Source of the DNA: Hyphomicrobiaceae bacterium
GTDB lineage: Bacteria; Pseudomonadota; Alphaproteobacteria; Rhizobiales; Hyphomicrobiaceae
NCBI GenBank assembly: GCA_017353825.1
Contig: JAFMSC010000314.1
Location: forward strand, 1 to 5,353
Direction: 5' to 3'
DNA length: 5,353 nt
Numbering within the stretch: position 1 is the stretch's first letter; each line of letters begins with the position of its first letter. Below, in pieces: positions 5,221-5,353 of this stretch. A program made the translations under genes and the position numbers. The notes under the pieces were generated by a model that made no database searches, had not been told where the DNA came from, and worked only from the letters and a program-made list of their open reading frames with translations.

Positions 5221-5353
5221 CTAAGAACGCGCGGCGGCCTCGATGCGGGCGAAGGTGCGCACGATGAGGGCCTTGCGGTCGAGGTTCAGCTCGCGCACCT
5301 CCGCCTTGTCGCGCAGGATCGCGTGGAACAGGTCGGCCCAGGTGGGCAGGCGC
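5221..5353 (-). CDS. C-terminal end of a minus-strand protein, possibly DNA polymerase III subunit delta' (HolB)
   Basis: The minus strand is open from the right edge to a TAG at 5223-5221, giving 43 C-terminal residues. These begin RLPTWADLFH, contain ELNLDRKALIVRTFARIEAA and end ARS. The stretch looks like a real alpha-helical C-terminus, with alternating charged and hydrophobic residues and third codon positions dominated by G and C. An LNLDRK-type motif near the end recalls the last helix of the delta' clamp-loader subunit in alphaproteobacteria, which loads the sliding clamp during replication. That is recollection of a short motif, not a domain match, so the product is tentative. It converges with gspD and shows no functional link to secretion. 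No clear hairpin follows its stop codon. Confidence 0.45.
   Translation of the reverse strand, partial: RLPTWADLFHAILRDKAEVRELNLDRKALIVRTFARIEAAARS

Noticed and set aside
4832..5267. Short open frames on the plus strand (64, 65 and 117 codons) and a 101-codon frame on the minus strand (4851-5156)
   Set aside because: The frames overlap one another, lack ribosome sites and show no recognisable domain; the 117-codon frame also runs into the antisense of the gene at the right edge.

Overview
The window carries the core of a Gram-negative type II secretion system (T2SS) in a strongly GC-rich, proteobacterial-looking sequence. Three proteins are recognisable from their motifs: the inner-membrane platform protein GspF (N-terminal part only, cut by the left edge), the secretion ATPase GspE, and the outer-membrane secretin GspD. 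GspE and GspF are on the minus strand and gspD is on the plus strand, so the genes diverge from a control region of about 276 bp. A GC-rich proteobacterium is clear. An alphaproteobacterium is a guess, resting on the general look of the genes and on a holB-like fragment at the right edge.

Layout. 1-467 (minus): gspF, partial. 474-2144 (minus): gspE, complete, 6 bp upstream of gspF and evidently co-transcribed. 2145-2420: divergent intergenic region with a perfect 9-bp inverted repeat, helically phased GTGAC repeats next to gspE, and a perfect 12-bp direct repeat just before gspD. 2421-4673 (plus): gspD, complete, with a lipoprotein-type signal peptide and an unusual loop in the N3 domain. 4696-4720: hairpin that may terminate gspD. 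4674-5220: about 550 bp with no convincing gene but a few short symmetric or repeated motifs. 5221-5353 (minus): last 43 codons of another gene, tentatively the DNA polymerase III delta' subunit.

How the genes work together. GspE is the cytoplasmic hexameric ATPase that drives pseudopilus assembly. GspF is the membrane platform protein it acts on. GspD is the outer-membrane channel through which folded exoproteins leave. The divergent layout (gspEF one way, gspD the other, with no gspC before gspD) differs from the textbook gspC-D-E-F operon and puts both units under one shared control region.

The most interesting points are the phased GTGAC/dyad operator candidate, the possibility that the secretin is a self-piloted lipoprotein like HxcQ, and an in-frame A AAA AAG slippery heptamer at the 3' end of gspD followed by an open -1 frame of 53 codons. 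I did not find evidence for a wholly new biological system.
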